Positions 45,577 through 53,675 of a stretch of 64,000 nucleotides of DNA are shown here, piece by piece. The DNA is from Candidatus Pullibacteroides excrementavium (GTDB taxonomy: Bacteria > Bacteroidota > Bacteroidia > Bacteroidales > P3). Every line of letters begins with the position of its first letter. Position 1 is the first letter of the stretch. The translations under genes and the position numbers were made by a program. The stretch covers positions 1 through 64,000 of the forward strand of contig JADIMZ010000034.1 of NCBI GenBank assembly GCA_017694335.1, read 5' to 3'. The notes beneath the pieces are model-generated. The model did no database searches and was not told where the DNA came from. It saw only the letters and a list, made by a program, of their open reading frames with translations.

Positions 45577-45609
45577 AAAAAAAGTTACGGGACTCTCATC
45601 CCGTAACTT
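45577..45609 (-). terminator. Terminator hairpin inside the greA leader (candidate attenuator)
   Basis: On the minus strand AAGTTACGGGA pairs perfectly with TCCCGTAACTT (11 bp, 6-nt loop) and runs into seven T. It lies between the greA promoter box at 45667-45674 and the greA start, so some transcripts should stop about 80 nt after initiation. Confidence 0.78.
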
Positions 45610-45666
45610 CGCTTTGATTATTCTTGCATGACTTAATATGGCTCGATAGCTTCATGAACCACGAAG

Positions 45667-45674
45667 CAAAAGTA
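45667..45674 (-). promoter_or_regulatory. TACTTTTG promoter box of greA
   Basis: TACTTTTG on the minus strand fits TAnnTTTG; a T-rich stretch with TTTTTG lies upstream at a rather short distance. Predicted start near 45660, giving a leader of about 135 nt to the ATG. Confidence 0.6.
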
Positions 45675-45787
45675 CGAAAAAAAACGATACAAAAACCCGT
45701 CTAGGCCAATTCAGGCCGAATCGGAGGCTGATTCCCCGCATTTTCTCTCCCGACAGGCATCTTTTGCCTCAGCCCCGGGAAGAAGCC

Positions 45788-46237
45788 TCAGACATATTTC
45801 CTTTCCAGTACCACGGAAGCTATCACCGCGTCCCGCAGAGAGATGGATGTCCCTGGCAATACGTCTTTCGAGGGAAGCGAATCCTGACCGGAGTCCTCGC
45901 AGGCAAGCCTGTCCTCTTTCAGGATTTCCGCCTCAAGCGGCGGCTCCTGCCGTTCCGTCTTGGGCGCAGCAATCGCCTCCAGGACGGGTTCGGAAACCGG
46001 GACAACCCTCTCCGGCATCGAAACCGGCACGTCCGGCTCGACCGGAACGTCCATCCTTATCTCGGGCCAGGCTTCAGGCAAAGACGGACCCCGCCTTCCG
46101 GAGGCCGGCCCCGGTTCGGGATTGCCCGGATGCCCCGCGCTCCCAGCCTCTTTCCTGGCTTTTTTCTTCTTGGCTTTGTTCCAGGCTTCAATTCCTCCGA
46201 AAAGCAGCACTAACAGCAATCCTATCAGCTCTTCCAT
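45788..46237 (-). CDS. Small membrane-anchored protein with a proline-rich tail, unknown
   Basis: A 149-residue protein with one N-terminal TM helix (MEELIGLLLVLLFGGIEAW) followed by a lysine-rich stop-transfer (KAKKKKARK) and a low-complexity, proline- and glutamate-rich cytoplasmic tail. It lies upstream of greA on the same strand and divergent from the Rieske-like gene. Similar small TM plus tail proteins are common near Bacteroidota housekeeping genes, but I know no function. Confidence 0.6.
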   Translation of the reverse strand: MEELIGLLLVLLFGGIEAWNKAKKKKARKEAGSAGHPGNPEPGPASGRRGPSLPEAWPEIRMDVPVEPDVPVSMPERVVPVSEPVLEAIAAPKTERQEPPLEAEILKEDRLACEDSGQDSLPSKDVLPGTSISLRDAVIASVVLERKYV

Positions 46238-46287
46238 ATCGCAGATGGGTTTATTTCGGCTAAATTACAATATTTTCAAAAAATACG

Positions 46288-46295
46288 TAACTTTG
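46288..46295 (+). promoter_or_regulatory. TAACTTTG promoter box, possibly giving a leaderless transcript
   Basis: TAACTTTG fits TAnnTTTG. With the usual 7-nt distance, transcription would start at about 46302, the A of the ATG of the next gene. No good -33 motif is visible. Confidence 0.5.
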
Positions 46296-46301
46296 TGGGC
46301 T

Positions 46302-46814
46302 ATGCGTTCGAGTTTAAAGAAACATCTGTCCAGGCCGGAATCACGGCGCAAACAACGAAAAACGTTTTTTACCAAGACTTTCCACTGCCTCGGGAGCTTT
46401 TGCATCGGGCTGTTCTGCCTGGGGCTGCACGGCTGCGGGGATCCGGTGGATTACGGGGAAATCCCTTGGGAAGACATCGATGTCAATTTCCGCGTCTATC
46501 CCTACAGCTTGGACAATGTGCTGATGGCCACAGGCAACAGCAAAGTGTTCGAAGACCAAGGGATGTGGGGGGTCTTCGTCTATCACATCGGGTACATGGA
46601 CGAACCTTTCGTCGCTTTCGATCTGGCCTGCCCGTTCGACTGCAGGAGCAACGACTGCCAGGTAACCTACAGCAAGGAGGATGAAGCGTTCATAAGCAGA
46701 TGCGGCCAGAAATTCAGCACCTATACAGGGTTCTGCAGCACGGTTTCCGGCTACAGCCTGTTTAAATACAATATCACTTACGCGGAAGACGGAAGCTTCT
46801 TCGTCTCAAAATGA
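46302..46814 (+). CDS. Rieske-like lipoprotein lacking the usual histidine ligands
   Basis: A 170-residue protein with a basic N-terminus, a hydrophobic segment and lipobox CLGLHGCGD (cysteine about 46). The C-terminal half follows the Rieske fold: FDLACPFDCRSNDC, then FISRCGQKFSTYTG and YNITYAEDGSFFVS, matching the spacing of Rieske lipoproteins common in Bacteroidales. Of the C-x-H and C-x-x-H ligands only cysteines are recognisable, so a [2Fe-2S] cluster may be absent or differently bound. The ATG at 46302 follows the TAACTTTG promoter; a longer frame exists but overlaps the divergent gene. Confidence 0.65.
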   Translation: MRSSLKKHLSRPESRRKQRKTFFTKTFHCLGSFCIGLFCLGLHGCGDPVDYGEIPWEDIDVNFRVYPYSLDNVLMATGNSKVFEDQGMWGVFVYHIGYMDEPFVAFDLACPFDCRSNDCQVTYSKEDEAFISRCGQKFSTYTGFCSTVSGYSLFKYNITYAEDGSFFVSK

Positions 46815-46866
46815 GCGTTCCCTGCGTAGGAAAAGCACCAACGGCAAACATTAAAAATACAACGAT

Positions 46867-47604
46867 ATGAACAAATTGGCAATTATCCCGGTTTTCCTCA
46901 TGGCCTTGCTCGCCAGCAAACCGGTATCCGCCCAGGTAACCATGGGGGATTTGACAAAACAGCAACGGGACAGCATCATCTTCGCATTTCCCAAATGCAC
47001 TCCGGGCACCGTATATATGAAAGACGGGTCCATAGCCAAGTCCGATCTCAACTACAACTATTACGAGCCCCAAGTCCTGTTCCGCAACGATAAACCGACC
47101 AGCCCGGAAGACACCCTCCGCCGTCTGGACAACCTCGGGGAAGTGTTGCTGATTGAAATCGGCGACCGCTCTTTCGTCCCTGTCCTTGGCACAAGCCTTG
47201 GCGAAATCATTTGGGACAACAGGACTATCAGCCTGGTCGTGACAAAAAAAGTGAACATTGAAGAAAAGAAGGCCGGGGCTTATGGCACAGGGGGCTCCAC
47301 GTCTTCCATCCAAAGTGTTTCCAGTTTCACGGGATCCAGCGGGGTGAACAGAAGCGGGAACTATACCGGACAGACCTCTTTCACTTCCGTGAATTACGAT
47401 TTTGCCAGCAATGCCGAACTGAGCATCGACACCCGGCTTTTCCTGCTGCAAGGAACGAAGACACTTCCGGTCAGCAAAAAAAACCTGACCAAGGCCTTCC
47501 CCAAAGCAGCCAACTTCATCAAGCAGTATATTGACGAACAGAAGCCCGACCTGGAAAATCCCCAAGAGGTCATCAACCTAATCAATCTGGCTAACGCCCA
47601 ATAA
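46867..47604 (+). CDS. Secreted protein of unknown function
   Basis: A 245-residue protein with a clear signal peptide ending KPVSAQ at about 23. The mature part has short beta-like stretches, a Ser/Gly/Thr-rich linker (YGTGGSTSSIQSVSSFTGSS) and an Asn/Gln-rich end. No T9SS C-terminal domain is evident. It lies between the Rieske-like gene and the type IX secretion operon, read in the same direction, but a hairpin and a new promoter separate it from porP. Function unknown. Confidence 0.7.
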   Translation: MNKLAIIPVFLMALLASKPVSAQVTMGDLTKQQRDSIIFAFPKCTPGTVYMKDGSIAKSDLNYNYYEPQVLFRNDKPTSPEDTLRRLDNLGEVLLIEIGDRSFVPVLGTSLGEIIWDNRTISLVVTKKVNIEEKKAGAYGTGGSTSSIQSVSSFTGSSGVNRSGNYTGQTSFTSVNYDFASNAELSIDTRLFLLQGTKTLPVSKKNLTKAFPKAANFIKQYIDEQKPDLENPQEVINLINLANAQ

Positions 47605-47628
47605 GCAGGAAGAATCTTCCAACATGAA

Positions 47629-47684
47629 CGAGGGTGTGCGCAATACTTGGCATCGCAGACAGCAAGTACCGGGGCACACCCTCG
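47629..47684 (+). terminator. Hairpin after the secreted-protein gene
   Basis: CGAGGGTGTGC (47629-47639) pairs perfectly with GCACACCCTCG (47674-47684), and TACTTG pairs with CAAGTA inside. There is no T-run, so it may be an RNA 3'-end structure and not an intrinsic terminator. Confidence 0.5.
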
Positions 47685-47731
47685 CGGCTTCCCTGAACAA
47701 CGGGGATGAGGGCAAGAGTTTTTTCAAATAA

Positions 47732-47764
47732 TTTGCAAAAGAACGCCAAAATTGGCTACCTTTG
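47732..47764 (+). promoter_or_regulatory. Promoter of the type IX secretion operon
   Basis: TTTG at 47732-47735, 21 nt, and TACCTTTG at 47757-47764 match the Bacteroidota consensus at both elements. It should drive porP-gldK-gldL-gldM-gldN. Confidence 0.8.
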
Positions 47765-47826
47765 CCTCCTTAACTATGAAATCGCTTGCGAAGCGGGCTG
47801 AGTGCAAGCGAGGACAAGCATTAAAT

Positions 47827-48858
47827 ATGTCAGCGAACCAAACAGATAAGAACCAAGAGCATACAGAAGCGCCCCTGCATGGCAAAAGCCGGCGGTTCCG
47901 TTATATCCGATGGGGATGGATGGGATTGCTGCTGCTTTTGTGCCTGAAGCCTGTTTCAGCCCAGCAAGAAGGGAATCAAATCACTCAGTTCATGTACAAT
48001 ACTTATTCGTACAATCCTGGTTTTGCCGGGATGTCGAATGGTATTTGCGTATCGGCGCTTCATCGCCAGCAATGGCTAGGCATCAGCAAAGGTCTGGATG
48101 AAAGCGTCAACATCACCGCTCCCAACAGTACTGTCATCATGGCGCACATGCCCATCAGGGCCATCAAGGGAGGCATCGGCGTGGAGATAGCCTCTTTCAA
48201 CGCAAGCCTGTTCCGGCAAACGTATGTGAAACTGGGATACGCTTATCACCTGCAGACATCGTTCGGGATCATCGGCATGGGGGTCCGGGCGCAGATGCAG
48301 ACATTGGGCATGGATGGGAACTTCAATCCGAGGGATGAAGGCGACCCTATCATAACGGACATACAAGAAAGCGAAACCGGAGTATACGGAGATGTGTCCA
48401 TCGGCTTCTACCTGCAAGGGAACGGAGGGTATTTTGTCGGCTTGGCCGCCAACAACCTCATCGCCCACAAGGGGAAGAAGATTGCCTATCAGCCTTCGCG
48501 GACTTTCGCGTTGCACGGAGGATACACTTTCTCGTTTCCCTCTCTGCCTAAAATCGAATTCACTCCCTCCACTTACCTGGAAACGGATTTTGCCACTTTC
48601 AACTGGAGCATAGCCATGACAGGGACTTTCAATAAAAGGTTCTGGGCCGGGCTTTCGTACCGGTTGCAGGATGCCGTTTCCATCTTGGGAGGTGTCCATA
48701 TAGGGAAGTTGCAAATCGGCCTGTCCTATGACATCACAGCCTCCCGCTTCATACGGGCCAGCAAAATAGGCGGGGCCTTCGAGGTGCTTGTCCGCTATTG
48801 CTTCGGTTTGGAGGGTGACAACGTGAACACTGAATATAAAAACGCCCGGTACTTGTAG
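47827..48858 (+). CDS. porP: PorP/SprF-family type IX secretion outer membrane protein
   Basis: The protein has a signal sequence (MGLLLLLCLKPVSAQ) and the PorP/SprF pattern: QFMYNTYSYNPGFAGMSNGI, SALHRQQWLGI, then alternating barrel strands to the C-terminal VLVRYCFGLEGD. It is the outer membrane component encoded with GldKLMN. The start is uncertain: ATG at 47827 gives 343 residues with an extended hydrophilic leader before the signal; ATG at 47776, only about 5 nt after the predicted transcript start, is also possible. Confidence 0.87.
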   Translation: MSANQTDKNQEHTEAPLHGKSRRFRYIRWGWMGLLLLLCLKPVSAQQEGNQITQFMYNTYSYNPGFAGMSNGICVSALHRQQWLGISKGLDESVNITAPNSTVIMAHMPIRAIKGGIGVEIASFNASLFRQTYVKLGYAYHLQTSFGIIGMGVRAQMQTLGMDGNFNPRDEGDPIITDIQESETGVYGDVSIGFYLQGNGGYFVGLAANNLIAHKGKKIAYQPSRTFALHGGYTFSFPSLPKIEFTPSTYLETDFATFNWSIAMTGTFNKRFWAGLSYRLQDAVSILGGVHIGKLQIGLSYDITASRFIRASKIGGAFEVLVRYCFGLEGDNVNTEYKNARYL

Positions 48859-48897
48859 GGGCCGGTCTCAAACAAAAACCTTATAAGCCTAATTTCG

Positions 48898-50301
48898 ATG
48901 AAAAGAGTAGTGAGTCTGTCCGGTGTGCGAAACTTGACCGCGATCCTGTCTGCCTGCGTGCTTCTGGGTAGCTGCAGCAATTCGGGGAACGGGGAACTGA
49001 TCGGGGTTCCAGGCCGCAAGGCGCCCGATATCCAGACACCTTTCGGGATGACCTATGTTCCGGGAGGCAGTTTTGTTTTCGGCGCAGGTGGTTTTGATCC
49101 CACATACCAAATGCTTAATTACAAATCGGTAACGGTGAGCGACTTTTTCATGGATGAAACGGAAATCACCAACAATGAATACCGGCAATTCGTGGAATGG
49201 GTCAAAGAATACCAGATCCGGAGCCTCTTGGCGGAAGAGGGATCGGGGTTTGAAGAAGAATACGGCATCCCCATCGAAGACGCCAACGGCGATCTCCTCG
49301 GCTATGAAATAAACTGGAAGGTGAAATTGAAGCTGACTCCTGAAATGGACGAGCTTCTGGAGCCATTGTTTTCCTCGAACGATGAGCGTTATGCCCATCG
49401 CAAATCCTTCCGGATCGACAAAATGAATTACACCTACCAGACTTGCAACCTCCGGCTGGCCGCCCAAAAGAACTGGGACGAGGAAGCCGCCGAGGACATG
49501 CCTGACGACGGGGTTTATTACGGTTCTTTTGTCAACAGGCCCCGTTCTTTGTCGGGTGCCACCAACGAAGAGATGTACGCCACCCATGTCGTCAACATCT
49601 ATCCGGACACATTGTGCTGGATTTTTGATTGGGCCTATTCGTACAACGAGCCCATGGTGGCCGGATACTTCAGCAGCCCATGGTATGACAATTACCCGGT
49701 TGTAGGCGTCAATTGGAAACAGGCGGAAGCATTCTGCAAATGGCGCAGCCAGATTTACAATGAATACATGGCAGAGAGAGGCTATCCTGCAGCCCAGGAA
49801 TTCCGTCTGCCGACCGAAGCCCAATGGGAATACGCGGCACGCGGAGGTCTGGATGCCAGCCCGTATCCCTGGGGGGGAAGCTATGCCCGAAATGAAGAAG
49901 GCTGCCTGCTGGGCAACTTCAAGCCCGGGCGCGGAGACTACGGGGCGGATGGTTCCTTGTACCCTTGCATCGTAGGACACTATGCGCCCAACGATTACGG
50001 TCTCTATGACATGATGGGCAATGTGGCCGAATGGTGCATTGACGCTTACGATGAGACCATTGCCAATAACCACGATTTCAACCCTGTATACACATACAAC
50101 GCTCGGCCGGAAGATGGCATCGGTCTCAAACGCAAGGTCATCCGCGGAGGGTCGTTCAAGGATTTCGCCGATATCTGCAAAGTCTACTACCGTACCTATG
50201 AATATCAGGACACTTGCAAATCTTATGTCGGGTTCCGTTGCGTCCAGCCCTTGCTGACCAGCGGCCTGATGCAAGACGGTACTCGTTCCAACTATAAATA
50301 A
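48898..50301 (+). CDS. gldK: GldK/PorK type IX secretion lipoprotein
   Basis: A 467-residue lipoprotein (lipobox SACVLLGSCS, cysteine about 26) with a formylglycine-generating-enzyme-like fold: FGMTYVPGGSFVFGAGGF, FFMDETEITNNEYRQFVEW, VVGVNWKQAEAFCKWRS, FRLPTEAQWEYAARGG and VIRGGSFKDFA. In T9SS it forms the periplasmic ring with GldN at the outer membrane. It follows porP by 39 nt. Confidence 0.94.
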   Translation: MKRVVSLSGVRNLTAILSACVLLGSCSNSGNGELIGVPGRKAPDIQTPFGMTYVPGGSFVFGAGGFDPTYQMLNYKSVTVSDFFMDETEITNNEYRQFVEWVKEYQIRSLLAEEGSGFEEEYGIPIEDANGDLLGYEINWKVKLKLTPEMDELLEPLFSSNDERYAHRKSFRIDKMNYTYQTCNLRLAAQKNWDEEAAEDMPDDGVYYGSFVNRPRSLSGATNEEMYATHVVNIYPDTLCWIFDWAYSYNEPMVAGYFSSPWYDNYPVVGVNWKQAEAFCKWRSQIYNEYMAERGYPAAQEFRLPTEAQWEYAARGGLDASPYPWGGSYARNEEGCLLGNFKPGRGDYGADGSLYPCIVGHYAPNDYGLYDMMGNVAEWCIDAYDETIANNHDFNPVYTYNARPEDGIGLKRKVIRGGSFKDFADICKVYYRTYEYQDTCKSYVGFRCVQPLLTSGLMQDGTRSNYK

Positions 50302-50324
50302 TAACTGCAAAAACAACAGAAACC

Positions 50325-51062
50325 ATGGCTTTGACATTCAAATTTGTAGAAAAACCCGGATATAAAAGATGGATGGGCTTCCTATACGGATGGGGCGCAT
50401 CTATCGTGATTATCGGCGCATTGTTCAAAATCCTCCACTGGCAAGGGGCCAATCTCATGCTGATGCTGGGTATGTTCACGGAAGCTGTCATCTTTTTCTT
50501 CTCGGCTTTTGAAAAACCGCATCCGGAATTCGACTGGGATCGTGTATATCCTGTACTGAAAAACGACGAGAACGGAAAACCGCTCTACCCGGAAGGAACC
50601 GCACCTCAAGCCTGCGGAAGCGCCGCCGGCAGCCAGAACATCCTGTCGGATAAACTGGAAGAAATGCTGGAAAAGGCAAACGTCACTCCGGTCGTTTTCG
50701 AAAAGCTCAGCTCGGGACTGGAAAAACTCACGCAAACGACCCAGAACCTGAACAACCTGACAAATGTGGTGGGCGTGAACCAGTCCTATGCGGCAGAATT
50801 GGGCAAAATGACAGAACATCTCAATACCCTCAATAAGTTTTACGCCGACCAGATCCAGGTTTCAAGGACACAGGCCGAAGCCAATCTCAAACTGCAGGCG
50901 GATGTGAACAAAATCATGGAGTCTCTGAGCGCGTCTCTCCAAAGTTCGCTGAAATACCGCCAGGAGCTGGATGAACTTTCCAACAAGGTTGCCGCCATCA
51001 ACAAGATGTACGGCCAAATGCTGGCAGCCATGCAGAACACCCACCCGGCAGCCAAGGCCTAA
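50325..51062 (+). CDS. gldL: GldL/PorL type IX secretion motor protein
   Basis: The 245-residue protein has two N-terminal TM helices (FLYGWGASIVIIGALFKILH and LMLMLGMFTEAVIFFFSAF) and a long cytoplasmic coiled-coil region (about 130-240). With GldM it forms the inner-membrane proton-driven motor of T9SS; the glutamate in TM2 (MFTEAVIF) is the position linked to proton flow. Confidence 0.93.
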   Translation: MALTFKFVEKPGYKRWMGFLYGWGASIVIIGALFKILHWQGANLMLMLGMFTEAVIFFFSAFEKPHPEFDWDRVYPVLKNDENGKPLYPEGTAPQACGSAAGSQNILSDKLEEMLEKANVTPVVFEKLSSGLEKLTQTTQNLNNLTNVVGVNQSYAAELGKMTEHLNTLNKFYADQIQVSRTQAEANLKLQADVNKIMESLSASLQSSLKYRQELDELSNKVAAINKMYGQMLAAMQNTHPAAKA

Positions 51063-51095
51063 TGCCTGAAATCATTAAATGGAAGGGATTGTCTT

Positions 51096-52673
51096 ATGAG
51101 TGCACCTAAAGAGACTCCACGGCAAAAAATGATTGGCATGATGTACCTGGTACTGACTGCCATGCTGGCCTTGAATGTTTCGACTGAAGTTCTCAAGTCG
51201 TTCATCACGGTCAACGATGCCATGGAAAAGACCAATAAAGACTATACGGAGAGGAACGAGGGCCTTTATGCCGTATTCCAACGTGCCTATGCGGCCAACG
51301 AAGCCAAAGTGGCCGACCAATGGAATAAAGCCCAGCAGGTAAGGACACGGACGGCCGAGCTTTACGATTTCATCCAACAGACCAAATACGAACTGATAGC
51401 CAAGACCGAAGGAGTGTCGATAGAAGAAGCCAAGACGCTCCATCCGAACGACTTCAGCAAGCAGGACAACTACGATATCCCGACCAACTTCTTCATGGGG
51501 AGCGAAATCTTGAAAGACGGGAGAGCGTATGTCCTGCACGACAAGATTGATGAATACGTATCGTTCCTGCAAAATATCCTTGGCAACGATACGAGCAAGG
51601 TTTCGTTGAAAGCCTTGGACGTGAACGAAGATTACCGGGATGCCAGCGGGACTCCTCTCAGCTGGGAAGCTTTCAACTTTTCCCACACGATCATCGTGGC
51701 GGATCTGGCTTTGCTGAACCGTTTGCAGACCACCATACGGAATACGGAATCGGACGTAGTATCCCAGCTCTACTCCTCGGTGAGCGAAGACGACTTCAAG
51801 TTCGACACCATTTCGGCCCGCGTAGTGCCTACTACCTCCAATATCGTGGTAGGGACGGATTTCGAAGCAGACATTTTCGTGGCCGCGTTCGATTCCCGAT
51901 CGAAAATCACCGCCACTATCAACGGTGAGAAGTACGAAGGCGAGTCGGGCAGCATCCGGTACCGGATTCCGGCCACAAGCGCAGGAGAAAAAGTCTTGAG
52001 GGGAACCATCGATGTGCCAGGGACCTTCGGCGTAAAGTCCTATCCGTTTGAATATACCTATCACGTGAACCAGCCTATCGCCACGGTATCGGCCGACGCG
52101 ATGAACGTGTTCTACCTCGGCATCAAGAACCCGGTTTCCGCCATGGCAGCCGGCGTGGCCGACAAAGACATCCGGGTTACCATAAGCGAAGGGACATTGG
52201 AGAAAACCGGTCCGGGGCAATACACCGCTTTGGTCAAAAACGTGAACGTGGACAAGACAAAGACCGTTGAGATTAAAGTGTACGCTCGAAACGGCCAGGG
52301 CGAAAAACTGATGGGCAGCAAACAGTTCCGGCTCAAACGGGTTCCTGACCCCGTAGCCAGCATACACGGCAAGGAATCGGGCCTGAAGGAAATCCGCAAA
52401 AACGAGCTGCTGGTAGCAGGCGGGCTGGATGTGGAAATGAAGGATTTCGACTTCGATGTACCTGATTTGAAGATTGTCTCCTTCAAAGTCCGCTTGGCTC
52501 AAAACGGAAGCCTCAGTTCTTCCATGCCATCGAAAGGAGACAAGTTCTCCTCCGAAATCGTCCAAATGCTCCAGCAGAGCCGAAGAGGCAATCTGGTCAT
52601 GTTCAGCGATATCGTAGCCCAAATGCCGGATGGACCCAGAACGTTGGGCGATTTTACCGTGTCAATAGAATAA
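51096..52673 (+). CDS. gldM: GldM/PorM type IX secretion motor protein
   Basis: The 525-residue protein has one N-terminal TM helix (MIGMMYLVLTAMLALNVSTE) and a long periplasmic part with the GldM N-terminal helical domain (about 40-220) and beta domains after ARVVPTTSNIVVGTDFEADI. It spans the periplasm and couples the motor with GldL to the GldK/GldN ring. Full length; 33 nt after gldL. Confidence 0.94.
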   Translation: MSAPKETPRQKMIGMMYLVLTAMLALNVSTEVLKSFITVNDAMEKTNKDYTERNEGLYAVFQRAYAANEAKVADQWNKAQQVRTRTAELYDFIQQTKYELIAKTEGVSIEEAKTLHPNDFSKQDNYDIPTNFFMGSEILKDGRAYVLHDKIDEYVSFLQNILGNDTSKVSLKALDVNEDYRDASGTPLSWEAFNFSHTIIVADLALLNRLQTTIRNTESDVVSQLYSSVSEDDFKFDTISARVVPTTSNIVVGTDFEADIFVAAFDSRSKITATINGEKYEGESGSIRYRIPATSAGEKVLRGTIDVPGTFGVKSYPFEYTYHVNQPIATVSADAMNVFYLGIKNPVSAMAAGVADKDIRVTISEGTLEKTGPGQYTALVKNVNVDKTKTVEIKVYARNGQGEKLMGSKQFRLKRVPDPVASIHGKESGLKEIRKNELLVAGGLDVEMKDFDFDVPDLKIVSFKVRLAQNGSLSSSMPSKGDKFSSEIVQMLQQSRRGNLVMFSDIVAQMPDGPRTLGDFTVSIE

Positions 52674-52705
52674 AAAACGAAACACTCCACGCAAAACAAT
52701 AAACC

Positions 52706-53548
52706 ATGAAACGCATTATTGTCCTATCGCTCACCCTGGCTCTGGGTATGTTCTTGGCGGATTCTGCGCATGCCCAGTTATGGGACGAACCGCAGGTGCC
52801 CGACAATTTCTACGAAAAGAGCAATACCAAGGACCGGACGCCTCGTGCCTACGTCCCCGTCAGGGAAGCCGACGTATTCATCAAATGGAGAGTATGGCGA
52901 GCTATCGATTTGAGGATGAAGATGAACCAATACCTCTATTTCCCTACGGTAAAGAACAATGACCGCATCAGCTTGATAAACCTTATCTTGGAAGGGATTC
53001 AAAGCGGTGTTCTCACTCCCTACGAAGGGATGCAGAAAAACATGACTTGGGATTGCGACTTCTCCAAACCGCTAAGCTATGAAGAAGCCACCAAGGAGCT
53101 TATTCTCCAGGATACCGGAGCGGATGGCCAGATTTACACAGACGCACGGCTTCATCTTGTGCAACGTTACTTCGTCAAGGAAGATTGGTTCATTGACAAG
53201 CAGCGAGGTGTACGGGATATCCGCATCATCGGCATCGCTCCTGTCATAACGGCTTACGATGAAAGCGGGGAATTCCTGGGCTATCAGACGCTGTTCTGGC
53301 TCTACTATCCCGAAGCCCGGCCTTTGTTTGCCAAGACAGAAGCCTTCAACCCGCATAACAGCGCCATGCGGCAGTCGTATGACGATGTTTTCGCATGGAA
53401 CCGTTATTTCCAAAGCTATATCTATAAAATTGACAACTTGCAGAACCGGGATATAAAAGATTACATGGAAGGGATTGCGGAACTGCGCGAATCGGATCGG
53501 ATAGAAGAAATGCTATTCGAGATAGAACACGACCTTTGGGTCTATTAA
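52706..53548 (+). CDS. gldN: GldN/PorN type IX secretion protein
   Basis: The 280-residue periplasmic protein has a signal peptide ending SAHAQ and the family core WRAIDLRMKMNQYLYFPTVK, KEDWFIDKQRGVRDIRIIGI and LFWLYYPEARPLFAKTEAFN. It forms the ring complex with GldK. It is the last gene of the operon; a terminator follows 24 nt later. Confidence 0.93.
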   Translation: MKRIIVLSLTLALGMFLADSAHAQLWDEPQVPDNFYEKSNTKDRTPRAYVPVREADVFIKWRVWRAIDLRMKMNQYLYFPTVKNNDRISLINLILEGIQSGVLTPYEGMQKNMTWDCDFSKPLSYEEATKELILQDTGADGQIYTDARLHLVQRYFVKEDWFIDKQRGVRDIRIIGIAPVITAYDESGEFLGYQTLFWLYYPEARPLFAKTEAFNPHNSAMRQSYDDVFAWNRYFQSYIYKIDNLQNRDIKDYMEGIAELRESDRIEEMLFEIEHDLWVY

Positions 53549-53572
53549 CGGAAGATCCAAGGTCCTTGAAAG

Positions 53573-53605
53573 TTGCCTGTAACCTACATGGATACAGGCA
53601 ATTTT
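53573..53605 (+). terminator. Intrinsic terminator of the type IX secretion operon
   Basis: TTGCCTGTA (53573-53581) pairs perfectly with TACAGGCAA (53593-53601), then TTTT. Confidence 0.8.
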
Positions 53606-53675
53606 CCGTATCTAAAGGATTCATTCCGCCTCTTTCGCGCCCGCAAACGACAGGGTTCTCCATATCAAGCAACGG

